Positions 18,431 to 27,577 of a stretch of 64,000 nt of DNA are shown here, piece by piece. Where the stretch lies: the NCBI GenBank assembly GCA_021044545.1, contig CP087990.1, positions 1,178,001 to 1,242,000 of the forward strand. Direction: 5' to 3'. A model generated the notes under the pieces. That model had not been told where the DNA came from. It was given only the letters and a program-made list of their open reading frames with translations, and did not search any database. The DNA is from Comamonadaceae bacterium M7527 (lineage in GTDB: Bacteria > Pseudomonadota > Gammaproteobacteria > Burkholderiales > Burkholderiaceae_C). Position numbers and translations under genes: made by a program. Position 1 is the stretch's first letter, and every line of letters starts with the position of its first letter.

Positions 18431-21400
18431 ATGACCTCGCACCTCGCACCTCGCACCTCGCAATAAGAAGATCGGGCCATCGGGCCATCATCGGCTAACA
18501 ACGCTGGCTGCACTACTGGCGCTCAGCTGCGGCAGCACCGCGCATGGGGGTGAGCCCTCAGCAACATCCTATGGTAAAGAAAGCAAGGCGTCACTCACTG
18601 CAACCACCGCCATAGGCAACAATGCCGAAGCGAAACTCACTTTCTCAACCGCCTTAGGCAACCATTCCAAAGCGTTAGGCGCTTCATCCACCGCCCTCGG
18701 CCACAATAACGAAGCGAAAGGCGTACATTCCATCGTAATCGGCGGCTACAGTAAAACGGATTCGGATAGCAACTATTCCGCAATCGGCGACTATAGCCAT
18801 GTGCAGGGGGCCGCCAAACACGCAGTGGCTTTGGGCTCTGACAGCGTAGCAACCGAAAGCAGCACCGTATCAGTGGGCAGAGGCAGCAACACGTATGGCT
18901 TTGGCCCAAGAACCCGCCGCATCGTCAACGTCACAAACGGCAGGGACGCCACCGACGCGGCCACAGTGGCCCAGGTGAAATCAGCTAAGAGTGCAGCCAT
19001 CGCTGCCGCTAAAACTGAAACAGAAACCCAAGTCAAAGCCTTGGCAGATGGTACGGTTAAGACCAACACCGCAGGCATCACCAAACTTAACGCTGACGCC
19101 ACAGTTGCAGGTTCGGTTGCTAATCAGGTGAACACAGCTAAGAGTGCCGCCATCGCAGCAGCCGCAACCGATGCCACCACCAAAGCTAACTCAGCTAAGA
19201 GTGCAGCCATCGCTGCCGCTAAAACTGAAACAGAAACCCAAGTCAAAGCCTTGGCAGATGGTACGGTTAAGACCAACCACCGCAGGCATCACCAAACTTA
19301 ACGCTGACGCCACAGTTGCAGGTTCGGTTGCTAATCAGGTGAACACAGCTAAGAGTGCAGCCATCGCAGCAGCCGCAACCGATGCCACCACCAAAGCCAA
19401 CTCAGCTAAGAGTGCAGCCATCGCAGCAGCCGCAACCGATGCCACCACCAAAGCCAACTCAGCTAAGAGTGCAGCCATCGCTGCCGCTAAAACTGAAACA
19501 GAAACCCAAGTCAAAGCCTTGGCAGATGGTACGGTTAAGACCAACACCGCAGGCATCACCAAACTTAACGCTGACGCCACAGTTGCAGGTTCGGTTGCTA
19601 ATCAGGTGAACACAGCTAAGAGTGCAGCCATCGCAGCAGCCGCAACCGATGCCACCACCAAAGCCAACTCAGCTAAGAGTGCAGCCATCGCTGCCGCTAA
19701 AACTGAAACAGAAACCCAAGTCAAAGCCTTGGACACCAAGATAACCAATTTGGAAAACGGCCAGATGGCAGCCAACAAAACCGCTCTAGAAGAATTGGGC
19801 AAAACCTTCACCAAGACCGACAGCAGCGTAACCGTCAAACGAATCAACGGCACCGAAGCCCTATCCGCCACCGCCACCGCCACCGCCCTAAAAGGCGGCA
19901 CCGGCACCACCGTACAAACCTTGCGCGACCAAAAAGACGGCAACAGTGGTGTCTACTATCAAACCACCATGTACGACGCCAACGGCGTGGAAATGACCAC
20001 CACCAACACGCCCGCCATGCCCACAGGCGCCACCGGCACCATTACCGAAAACGGTGTCAATAAATGGGTCACCGACGTGCGCCTTGGTGGCGTGGCCGCC
20101 GCCGTCAACGATAACGACGCGGTCAATCTCAAACAACTAACGGACCTACTGGGCAAAAACACCAGCACCGCAGGTGAAGGCGCCAGCGCCGCAGGCGACA
20201 ACGCCAACGCTGACGGCACCGGTGCCAACGCCAACGGCACCAACTCGAGCGCCACAGGCGCCAATGCCACCGCAACCGGCAACGGCACCACCGCAACCGG
20301 TAAAGGTGCAACCGCTACCGGTGCAGGCAGTAACGCCAACGGTGCAGGCGCCACCACCAACGGCACCAATGCCACCGCTGATGGCACCAAGGCCACCGCA
20401 ACCGGTAACGGCACCACCGCAACCGGTGAAGGTGCAACCGCTACCGGTGCAGGCAGTAACGCCAACGGTGCAGGCGCCACTGCTACTGGCGCAGGTAGCC
20501 AAGCCACTGGTACTGGCAGCACGGCAAACGGCACCAACGCAAGCGCTAGCGGCACTGGTAGTGTGGCCAATGGCACAGGCGCCACGGCAAGTGGTCATGG
20601 TAGCGTCGCGCTGGGTGGTGGTAGTGTGGCGAGTGAAGATAATACAGTCTCGGTTGGTGGTGGTGATGGCAGCCCTAACAACCCCGTCACCCGCCGCATT
20701 ACCAACGTGGCCAACGGCACGGGCAACCAAGACGCCGCCACCATCGCGCAGCTCAATAGCATTGTCACCATCGACAAAGACGCCAACACGCAGGCCGCCA
20801 CTGGCACCCTCACCCTTAAAGATGACATCCAAGGCACCACCACCGCAACGGTCTACACCAAGGCACAAGCCGACAAAGAAGCTCAGGCCAAGGTGGACGC
20901 GCTAGCCACCGGCCAGGTGGACACCAACGCCAAAGGCGTGGCAGCCAACGCCACCAACATCGGTAACCGAACCGGTAAAACCACCACCTTGACGGCAGAC
21001 GTAGACGCCATCAACGCCCGCCTACGCACCCGCGCCAACCGCAAAGGCAAGCGCGCCGACGGCCGGAAAAGGCCAACCTTCGGAGGGGGAACGGAAGCCG
21101 TGACATCACTACACGCAACAGGCGCCAACGACCCAGCGGACGACAAAGCCGAAGTGACCGTTTCATACTCTGAAGTGGCCATTGTCCGGGGTGACGGCAA
21201 AGTGGTGTTTGACGCCGACAACGACGCAACCAAACAAACCGTACTGCGTGGCGGTACCGGCACCACCATCCAAACACTGCGAGACCAGGACAAAGGCGTG
21301 GCTGCAGGCACGGGCAACAGCGGCGTGAACTACCAAACCACCATGTACGGCCTGAACGGCGACAACAACGCCGAATACACCACAGACGCAACCGCGTTTA

Positions 21401-22050
21401 ACACCTTCAACACCAACGGCACCCTACCCGTCGACGCGCCAGCGGGTGCGACCGGCATCATCAACGAAGGTGGCGTTTATAAGTACGTGACCAACGTACG
21501 AATCGGTGGCGTGGCCGCTGGTGTGCAAGACAACGAAGCCGTGAACAAGAAGCAGCTAGACGACGCGCTACAGGGGGTAGCAGCAGGTGCAGACCTGCGC
21601 ATTGATACCAACACCCAAGGCATAGCCAACAACCGCCAACGCATTGACGCCAACAGCAAGCGCATTGACGGCAACACACAGGGCATTGCCAACGTCACCG
21701 CCATGGCCAGCATGCCAGCCCTGCCAACTGGTGCCGAAAGTGGGTTCTCGGCAGGGGTGGGCGGCTACAGCGGCAAGAACGCCGTAGCCATTGGCTTTCA
21801 GCACAGGCTCAGCGCCAATACCACTTTCAAGGTGGCAGCGGCAACTGGCAGCAACGGCAAGGCCACAGTAGGCGCAGGTTTTAGCTACTCATGGGGTGGC
21901 TCTAACCGAAGCGCACCAGCCCAAGGCCAGCAAGTGGTGGCACTGCAAGACCAGCTACGGGTGCAGGCCACAGAGAATGCCGACCTCAAGCAACGCATGG
22001 CCGCACTCATGGCCCGCGTGGAGTCGCTGGAAGCGAAGTCCAGTCAGTAA
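18431..22050 (+). CDS. Trimeric autotransporter adhesin (YadA-like), heptamer-switched start, internal frameshift
   Basis: Surface adhesin of the type V secretion class. The only plausible start is ATG 18431, with AGG eight bases upstream. Four ACCTCGC units follow, and in this state translation stops after 11 residues. The passenger frame is open from 18435 and encodes a lysine/arginine-led signal peptide (RLTTLAALLALSCGSTAHG), YadA-type head repeats (STALGNHSKALG, VALGSDSVA), a neck, a stalk of 70-residue repeats, a long ATGxG-rich head-like region, more neck/stalk, and the membrane anchor (GFSAGVGGYSGKNAVAIGFQHR to FSYSW). Three repeat copies would join ATG and signal peptide in frame. A second break near 19277 has one extra C relative to sister repeats. 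After the anchor comes an unusual coiled-coil tail of about 50 residues. Confidence 0.85.
18434..18461 (+). repeat. Four ACCTCGC heptamers directly after the adhesin ATG
   Basis: Exact tandem array of four 7-bp units beginning at the second codon of the adhesin. Each gain or loss of one unit changes the frame. With four copies the reading is M-TSHLAPRTSQ-stop; with three it is M-TSHLAPRNKKIG and runs on through the signal peptide. Multiples of three copies are predicted ON. Confidence 0.92.
18981..19735 (+). repeat. 210-bp tandem repeats in the adhesin stalk
   Basis: Near-identical units begin at 18981, 19191, 19459 and 19669 (the last partial). Each encodes about 70 residues with the pattern AKTETETQVKALADGTVKTN...ATVAGSVANQ. 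The second unit is 58 bases longer: a duplicated 57-bp AAATDATTKANSAKS-type block plus one extra base near 19277 that breaks the frame. The near identity suggests recent duplication or gene conversion. Confidence 0.88.
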
Positions 22051-22059
22051 CCGCCACCA

Positions 22060-22098
22060 CGCCGCAAGGTGTCCCAGTTTATGAGCACCTTTGCGGCG
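22060..22098 (+). terminator. Hairpin after the adhesin gene
   Basis: Arms CGCCGCAAGGTG and CACCTTTGCGGCG pair over 12 bases with one bulge, starting ten bases after the adhesin stop. Strong stem, loop of 14 bases, no clean U tract; a likely transcript end. Confidence 0.5.
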
Positions 22099-22220
22099 CA
22101 TGGCATTTATTCAATGCTTTTGTGTTGTACTCGGTTAACAAATACAACTACAAATAGTTATTTATAGCTACATTAATAACACGAGGCATATGCCTCGCAA
22201 CAACGGTTTGGAGAAATCTC

Positions 22221-22412
22221 ATGGCTATCTACAAATGTGACACATGCAATATGGCTGTCAATGTGCAGTGCGAAACCTGCAAAAAACCTTTGGTTAATGA
22301 CGTACTCGTACTTGACGACGGCAGCGAGGTACGTATTGCCAAGTGCCCTGCGTGTGAGGGAAAAATCAAATCGCCCATGTGCTGTGGCAGCGATATGGCG
22401 TGTCAAGCATAA
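22221..22412 (+). CDS. Small cysteine-rich zinc-ribbon protein
   Basis: A 63-residue protein with nine cysteines arranged as CDTC, a CETC pair, CPAC and a final CCGSDMAC. Paired CxxC knuckles of this kind normally bind zinc or form a rubredoxin-like iron site. GGAG lies seven bases upstream of the ATG. No signal peptide or membrane segment. I recognise no named family and no partner gene; it stands alone between the adhesin and a convergent hydrolase gene. Its upstream sequence shares the ten-base TAGTTATTTA with the adhesin leader, in inverted orientation. Confidence 0.8.
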   Translation: MAIYKCDTCNMAVNVQCETCKKPLVNDVLVLDDGSEVRIAKCPACEGKIKSPMCCGSDMACQA

Positions 22413-22442
22413 GCAACCTGTGGCGGGCTCAGCCTTGCCACC

Positions 22443-23141
22443 TCAGGGGTAGGCCACACGCACGCTGATGCTGCCAAGGCCTTCTATGCTGCCCTCCATG
22501 AGGTCGCCAGGCACGACGGCAGCTACGCCTGCTGGCGTGCCCGTCATGATGAGGTCGCCGGGCTCAAGTGCTTCAAACTGTGAAAGCTGGGCAATCGATT
22601 CGGCCACCGACCAAATCAGTTGGTCTATGTTGCTGTCTTGACGCGTGCTGCCATTTACATCAAGCCTTATCCGTGCCTGCATGGGGTGGCCATGCTGTGC
22701 GACTGTGTGCAACCGCCCCATAGGCGCCGACTGGGCAAAGGCTTTACCAAACTCCCAAGGTCTGCCGGCATTTTTGGCTTGGGTTTGCAAGTCGCGCCGG
22801 GTCATATCCAAGCCCACGGTGTAAGCGTACACATGCTGCAAGGCTTGGTCTGGCGCTATGTCGCGCCCACCTTTGCCAATGGCCACCACCAGTTCCACCT
22901 CGTGGTGCAAGTTGCTGGTTTGTGGCGGGTAGGCCATGGTGGCGGGCTGGGCCGCGTCTAGCACCGCTTGTGCGGGCTTCATGAAAAAGAACGGCGCTTC
23001 GCGCTCAGGGTCTTTGCCCATCTCGCGTGCGTGCTCGGCGTAATTGCGGCCCACACAAAAAATACGATTAACCGCAAACCGCTGCTCAGACTGGGCAATG
23101 GCCAGGGACCGAACAGCAGCAGGCTCAAAACAGTAACGCAT
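22443..23141 (-). CDS. Fumarylacetoacetate hydrolase (FAH) family protein
   Basis: A 232-residue enzyme of the FAH/2-hydroxyhepta-2,4-diene-1,7-dioate isomerase superfamily. The family signature is clear: FCVGRNYAEHA near residue 28, HHEVELVVAIGKGG with the metal-binding glutamates near 80, DMTRRDLQTQAK near 110 and the LEPGDLIMTGTPAGV motif near 200. Members hydrolyse or decarboxylate diketo acids such as fumarylpyruvate and acylpyruvates, or act on oxaloacetate. I start at the ATG at 23141; upstream residues in the longer frame do not resemble the family. Exact substrate unresolved. Confidence 0.87.
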   Translation of the reverse strand: MRYCFEPAAVRSLAIAQSEQRFAVNRIFCVGRNYAEHAREMGKDPEREAPFFFMKPAQAVLDAAQPATMAYPPQTSNLHHEVELVVAIGKGGRDIAPDQALQHVYAYTVGLDMTRRDLQTQAKNAGRPWEFGKAFAQSAPMGRLHTVAQHGHPMQARIRLDVNGSTRQDSNIDQLIWSVAESIAQLSQFEALEPGDLIMTGTPAGVAAVVPGDLMEGSIEGLGSISVRVAYP

Positions 23142-23184
23142 GGTGCATCCTAAAAACGTAGAGGCGTTACTGTAGCGTCTTCCA

Positions 23185-23880
23185 TTAATTGCGCAACACG
23201 TCCAGCACATCCGAGCGGAACTCGCGCCGGTACAACACCACCACCACGACAGCACTGCCCACCATGAATGCGGTGCTGGAAAATATCCAGCTGATAGCTG
23301 CAAAGCTCATGTAGTAGGCGCGCAAGCCGCTGTTAAACGCTTCTGCGGCCATACCCACCAGGGCACTGGCGCGCTTGGCGTGGCGCTCTCGGTCAAAGCT
23401 GCCATCGTTGAATTTTTTGGGCGCTGGCATAGAGCCAATGGCCAGGGCAACAAAGGTGTACAGGCGCATAGACCAACTGAAGCGAAAGAAGGCATACACA
23501 AATATGCCAATCAACAGCAACACCTTGAAGTCAAACACCTCCACCACTGTGGCTTGCGCAAAAGGTATCTCGCCCACCACCGCTGTCACACGGTCTGATG
23601 CACCCAGTAACGCCAACAAGCCACCAATGATGATGATGGTGGTGCTGCAAAAAAAGGCAGGTGTAGCCGACAGGTTCTGGGTGATCAAGCCATCAAGCAT
23701 GCGCGGATCTCTGAATGTGGCTTCACGCAGCCAAAAATGGCGGTATTCGTTGGTGCGGGCCAACAAGGTGGTGCCGTCATGGTGGCCACGCCCGGCAAAC
23801 CACGCATAGAGCAACCAGGACGCAAAAAAGACCGACAGGGCTAACCAGTCGGTCCATGGCATGAAGTTAAGTGCGAGCAT
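23185..23880 (-). CDS. DUF599 family membrane protein
   Basis: A 231-residue integral membrane protein with four clear hydrophobic segments (about residues 10-28, 75-92, 115-135 and 200-220). The NEYRHFWLREA and RDPRMLDG segments after the first helix and the FRFSWSMRLYTF stretch after the third match the uncharacterised DUF599 family. No catalytic motif is visible. It is on the same strand as the FAH gene, 43 bases upstream of it, and could be co-transcribed. Function unknown. Confidence 0.82.
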   Translation of the reverse strand: MLALNFMPWTDWLALSVFFASWLLYAWFAGRGHHDGTTLLARTNEYRHFWLREATFRDPRMLDGLITQNLSATPAFFCSTTIIIIGGLLALLGASDRVTAVVGEIPFAQATVVEVFDFKVLLLIGIFVYAFFRFSWSMRLYTFVALAIGSMPAPKKFNDGSFDRERHAKRASALVGMAAEAFNSGLRAYYMSFAAISWIFSSTAFMVGSAVVVVVLYRREFRSDVLDVLRN

Positions 23881-23923
23881 GGCGTTATGTTAGCCCAGTG
23901 CAACGCACTTCAGCGCTGGACTG

Positions 23924-24457
23924 TTAGACCAGCAATTTGGCGGCAACGTCGGCCACACGCTTGCCGTAGGCTTGCGCGGTGTCCAAGTCGCCTTGCGGAA
24001 TGTCAGCCGCCGGACTGGTGGGGCCAACTTGCGCCATAACGCCGCTGTTTGAGCCCACGCGGTTGATGGTGCCGTCGTTTTTGGCAGGCTGGCCTACCCA
24101 CACCATGCCGTGCTGCATGGCCAAGGTAATGAAGTATTGAATGGTGGACAACTTGTCACCGCTTGGGCTACCCGAGATGGTGAAGCCGCCAGCAACTTTG
24201 CCTTCCCACTGGCCGGCGAACCAGCGCTTTGAGCTGGTGTCTGCAAACTTTTTGAACTGCCATGAGGCCATGCCCATGTAAGTGGGCGAGCCCATGATGA
24301 TGGCGTCGGCTGCGTCAATTTGCGCCCACTGTGCGTCAGTGAGGTTGCCATCTGCATCTATGGCCACCAGCTCGGCTTGCGCGCCTTTGGCGACAAACTC
24401 GGCTACGCGCTCGGTATGGCCGTAGCCGGAATGAAATACAACAACTGTCTTGGTCAT
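23924..24457 (-). CDS. Flavodoxin-fold NAD(P)H-dependent reductase (WrbA-like)
   Basis: A 177-residue flavodoxin-like protein. The phosphate-binding loop for FMN is FHSGYGHTERVA at residues 8-19, and the SPTYMGMASWQFKKF segment near 57 is typical of NAD(P)H:quinone oxidoreductases and WrbA relatives. It lies in a cluster with two pirins, one of which can act on quercetin-like quinonoid compounds in other bacteria, so a role in quinone or electrophile stress is plausible but inferred. The leader contains an unusual A/CAAA-rich repeat tract. Confidence 0.84.
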   Translation of the reverse strand: MTKTVVVFHSGYGHTERVAEFVAKGAQAELVAIDADGNLTDAQWAQIDAADAIIMGSPTYMGMASWQFKKFADTSSKRWFAGQWEGKVAGGFTISGSPSGDKLSTIQYFITLAMQHGMVWVGQPAKNDGTINRVGSNSGVMAQVGPTSPAADIPQGDLDTAQAYGKRVADVAAKLLV

Positions 24458-24472
24458 AACAAACTCAATTTA

Positions 24473-24516
24473 AAAAAACAAAAAACAAACAAACAAACAA
24501 ACAACAACAAAAAAAA
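24473..24516. repeat. A-rich CAAA/CAA short tandem repeat
   Basis: Between the flavodoxin-like gene start and the pirin stop lies an almost pure A/C tract with four CAAA units, two CAA units and flanking A runs of seven to nine. On the transcribed minus strand it is a T/G tract in the leader of the flavodoxin-like gene. Confidence 0.85.
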
Positions 24517-24518
24517 AT

Positions 24519-25451
24519 TTACGGCGCACGCGTGAACGAAGCGTCCAGCTGCCCCATGTCGCCGTCATGAAACGACTGCATGTAATTGACAATATCCTGG
24601 CGTGAGTTACCCGTGAACGGGCCGTGCTGCAACACCGGCTCGCCTATGGGCTTGCCATGGAACATAACACCGTGAAACCCATCTGGGCCGGCTTGCAACA
24701 CCACGTTGTCGCCCACCACGGGTGTGGGCAAGACCACGGGGTTCCACACCACAGTGGTTGGCTCAGACACCACTTGCTGACCGTGCTGGCTGCCAAACAC
24801 CAGTGAGCCGCTGCGCAGCACAAAGAACACGTTGTGCACATCAGGCACGGGCAAGCGCACCACAGCGCCAGGTTGGGCCGTCATGTCCCACATGCCGACC
24901 TTGGTAGCCCAGCGTGCGTCATCACCAATAGGAGAATGCGCAGAGCCATCGGGCAGTGCCCCCGCCACTGCGGTAACGGTTGCGCCGTCCATGTGCTGTA
25001 CAGGCATGTCGGCGCGCTTGACTTTGAAAACAGCAGCCTCGTCGTACTTGTGCTCAGGCGCCATGTCTACAAAAATTTGCAAACCCAGCGCGGCACTACC
25101 CGGTTGAGACGGCGTCTCTTCGTGAATAATGCCCTTGCCGGCTTGCGTCCAGTGCAAATCACCTGCCTCAATAATGCTGTCATCGCCTGTAGAGTCACGA
25201 TTGCGCACGCCACCGGGTGAGTCGGCAAACAACAGGGTAATGGCGCTCATGCCACCGTGCGGGTGCGGCAAGAAATACGACTGCGGCATGCTAAAGGCAT
25301 CAATACCCAAAAACGGATCAATCAAACGCTGAGGCTCCACCCGCAACATATAGGCAAAGGTGTCCGCATCAAAAGCGTGCCTGGGCATGGGCACCAGCCG
25401 CGCCACAGGGCGTGTAATGGGGGCGTTTGCTGCTGAGTCTTGTGGCGTCAT
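24519..25451 (-). CDS. Pirin family protein
   Basis: A 310-residue bicupin of the pirin family. The N-terminal cupin holds the metal-binding FLPHPHGGMSAITLL motif and the matching EAGDLHWTQAGKGIIHEETP segment, with the usual His/Glu ligands; the C-terminal cupin has the PVPDVHNVFFVLRSGSLVFG stretch and ends with the FHGVMFHGKPIGEPVLQHGPF motif. AGGAGC precedes the ATG. Pirins are iron-binding proteins with quercetinase or regulatory roles. A second pirin gene follows upstream on the same strand, and both probably belong to a regulon under the divergent LysR protein. Confidence 0.88.
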   Translation of the reverse strand: MTPQDSAANAPITRPVARLVPMPRHAFDADTFAYMLRVEPQRLIDPFLGIDAFSMPQSYFLPHPHGGMSAITLLFADSPGGVRNRDSTGDDSIIEAGDLHWTQAGKGIIHEETPSQPGSAALGLQIFVDMAPEHKYDEAAVFKVKRADMPVQHMDGATVTAVAGALPDGSAHSPIGDDARWATKVGMWDMTAQPGAVVRLPVPDVHNVFFVLRSGSLVFGSQHGQQVVSEPTTVVWNPVVLPTPVVGDNVVLQAGPDGFHGVMFHGKPIGEPVLQHGPFTGNSRQDIVNYMQSFHDGDMGQLDASFTRAP

Positions 25452-25648
25452 GGCGTAAAGCTCCTGAACTTGATGAATACCGGTTGTTGAGTGGGCCGCA
25501 CTTGGCGTTGTTCAGACCAGGCACCACCGCGCAGCGATGAAACCGCGCCCTGCAAGTGCGCTTGCGTGTTGTAACGATGTCATGGTGATGCCTTTGGATA
25601 ACGGTTTGCTCGACACGCCTGACGCGTGACGCAGCGCCAGGGTAACTA

Positions 25649-26351
25649 TCAGGCTTTTAAATCAAACAGCAGCACTTCGGCGTCAACGCCGCCAGAAAAG
25701 CCAAGCTCGCTTTCATCAGCCACCAACAAACCGTCACCTTGCGACAACTGATGACCGGCTACGTTGAGGCTGCCTTTTGATCACTTGCACATAAGCTTTG
25801 CGTGCAGGGTCAATGGCCAAGGTATACGCTTCACTGCCAGTGAACAGGCCCGAAAAAATTCGCGCGTCGCTGTGCACTGTAACGGCACCGTCTGTACCGT
25901 GTGGGTCTGCCACCAAGCGCAGCTTGCCGCGTTTGTCACTGGCTGCAAAGTGCTTTTGCTCGTAGCCAGGCTTGATGCCAGCAGTGTGTGGCAGCAACCA
26001 GATTTGTAAAAAGTGTGTTTCGCTGTCTTTGGCGTGATTGAACTCACTGTGGCGCACACCCGTGCCTGCACTCATGCGCTGCACATCACCTGGGGGGATG
26101 GAGGTACCGTTGCCAATGTCGTCCTTGTGCGCCAACTCGCCAGATATCACGTAGCTCACAATTTCCATGTCGCGATGACCATGTGTGCCAAAACCCATGC
26201 CTGCGGCAATGCGGTCTTCGTTGATCACGCGCAGGTTGCCCCAACCCATGAACCTGGGGTCCATGTAGTCGGCAAACGAAAAACTGTGTTGGCTCTTTAA
26301 CCAGCCGTGATCTGCTTGGCCCCGTTGGGCAGCGGGTCTGACTTGCAACAT
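25649..26351 (-). CDS. Pirin (YhhW-like), frameshifted near the C-terminus
   Basis: A pirin of the short YhhW/quercetin 2,3-dioxygenase-like type. MGWGNLRVINEDRIAAGMGFGTHGHRDMEIVSYV contains the HGHRDME metal site and SAGTGVRHSEFNH the second pair of ligands. AAAGGAGA precedes the ATG at 26351. In the current frame the protein ends in unrelated residues after RKAYVQVIK. The expected C-terminus (GSLNVAGHQLSQGDGLLV...LLFDLKA) is in the next frame, ending at 25649. The cause is an AAAA run near 25782 where AAA is needed. The corrected protein is about 233 residues. Divergent from the LysR gene. Confidence 0.85.
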
Positions 26352-26440
26352 GGTGATCTCCTTTGAAACAACACAGCACTGAACGAATGCCTTTAGTGTG
26401 CGCCGTCTGGCCCGCCCCAAAGGTGAAACGCCTTGATGTC

Positions 26441-26463
26441 ATCATTCAAATAATTTGAACGAT
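26441..26463. promoter_or_regulatory. LysR-type operator palindrome
   Basis: The perfect palindrome TTCAAATAATTTGAA (26445-26459) contains the T-N11-A LysR box and extends to 23 bases with one mismatch pair. It lies 10 bases before the LysR ATG and about 90 bases upstream of the divergent pirin gene, as expected for an autoregulatory and activating site. Confidence 0.7.
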
Positions 26464-26472
26464 AATTTGCTA

Positions 26473-27480
26473 ATGATGCAAAATCAAAGAAGCGCTTTAT
26501 CAACAGACAACTTGCATATGCTGGCTACAGTGGCCAGCAGCGGCAGCATGGCGGCGGCGGCGCGTGTGCTGGGCGTGGTGCCCAGCGCCTTGAGCTACCG
26601 GCTGCGCCAAATGGAAGACAACCTAGATGTGCTGCTGGTAGACCGCAGCGCCAGGCGTGCCCAGCTCACGCTGGCCGGCACCGAGCTATTGCGCGCCAGC
26701 GAGCACTTGCTGGGCGAGTTGGACGCCGTGGCCAAGCGCGTACAGCGCGTGGCCACTGGCTGGGAGGCACAGCTCATCATCGTGGCCGATGGCCTGGTTG
26801 ACACGCAAACCATATTTGAATTGTTTGAGCGCTTCTACGAGCTGGGCGCACCCACACAACTCAAGCTGCGCGTAGAGACCATGACGGGCACAACAGACTC
26901 ACTGTCCTCTGGGCACTCAGACTTGGCACTGGGCATAGTGTCCGAGCTCGCGCAATACGCCGGTATTCGCAGCGCGCCCTTGGGGCTTGTGCCTTTTGTG
27001 TTTGCGGTCGCGCCGCACCACCCACTGGCCTCAGCCAGCAAACCACTGACCGAGCAGCAGCGAATGGCCCACCGCGCCGTGGTGGTGGCCGACAGCACGG
27101 CGCGCGGTCCAGGCCTGACCGTGGGCGTATTGCCCGGCCAGGGCACGCTGACTGTGCCCACCATGGCGCTCAAGTTGCAAGCACAACTGCGCGGCTTGGG
27201 CTGCGGCTATTTGCCACAACCACTGGCGCAAGCCTACATAGATGCGGGACAGTTGGTCGAGAAGGCCGTAGACCAGCCACCACGTACTGCACGCATGGCC
27301 TACGCCTGGCGCAGCCCTAACAGCGCCGCACCCGGCAAGGCACTTGACTGGTGGCTCACCCAGCTCAAATGCCCAGTCACCCGGGACGCGCTGATGGGCA
27401 TCAGAGTAGGCACCAGCCCACGCGCCAAGGCTGCGCCCAATGCGCCCAACAAGCCAGGCAAACGCAAGCCCCTAAAATAG
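26473..27480 (+). CDS. LysR-family transcriptional regulator
   Basis: A 335-residue LysR-type regulator. The N-terminal winged helix-turn-helix spans about residues 15-70 (MLATVASSGSMAAAARVLGVVPSALSYRLRQME), followed by the linker helix and the periplasmic-binding-like effector domain from about residue 95. I start at the ATG at 26473; a TTG at 26455 inside the operator is also in frame. It is transcribed away from the pirin gene across a palindromic LysR box, so control of the pirin/flavodoxin cluster and of itself is likely. The lysine- and proline-rich C-terminal tail of about 30 residues is longer than usual. Confidence 0.87.
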   Translation: MMQNQRSALSTDNLHMLATVASSGSMAAAARVLGVVPSALSYRLRQMEDNLDVLLVDRSARRAQLTLAGTELLRASEHLLGELDAVAKRVQRVATGWEAQLIIVADGLVDTQTIFELFERFYELGAPTQLKLRVETMTGTTDSLSSGHSDLALGIVSELAQYAGIRSAPLGLVPFVFAVAPHHPLASASKPLTEQQRMAHRAVVVADSTARGPGLTVGVLPGQGTLTVPTMALKLQAQLRGLGCGYLPQPLAQAYIDAGQLVEKAVDQPPRTARMAYAWRSPNSAAPGKALDWWLTQLKCPVTRDALMGIRVGTSPRAKAAPNAPNKPGKRKPLK

Positions 27481-27577
27481 AAGCCTTTGCCGCCCCACAC
27501 GCTTTGAGCAGCGCTTGGGCTGCGCGCGCAAGGTGCACCGCCACCGCCCCCCTACAGCCAACACCACCACAAACACC

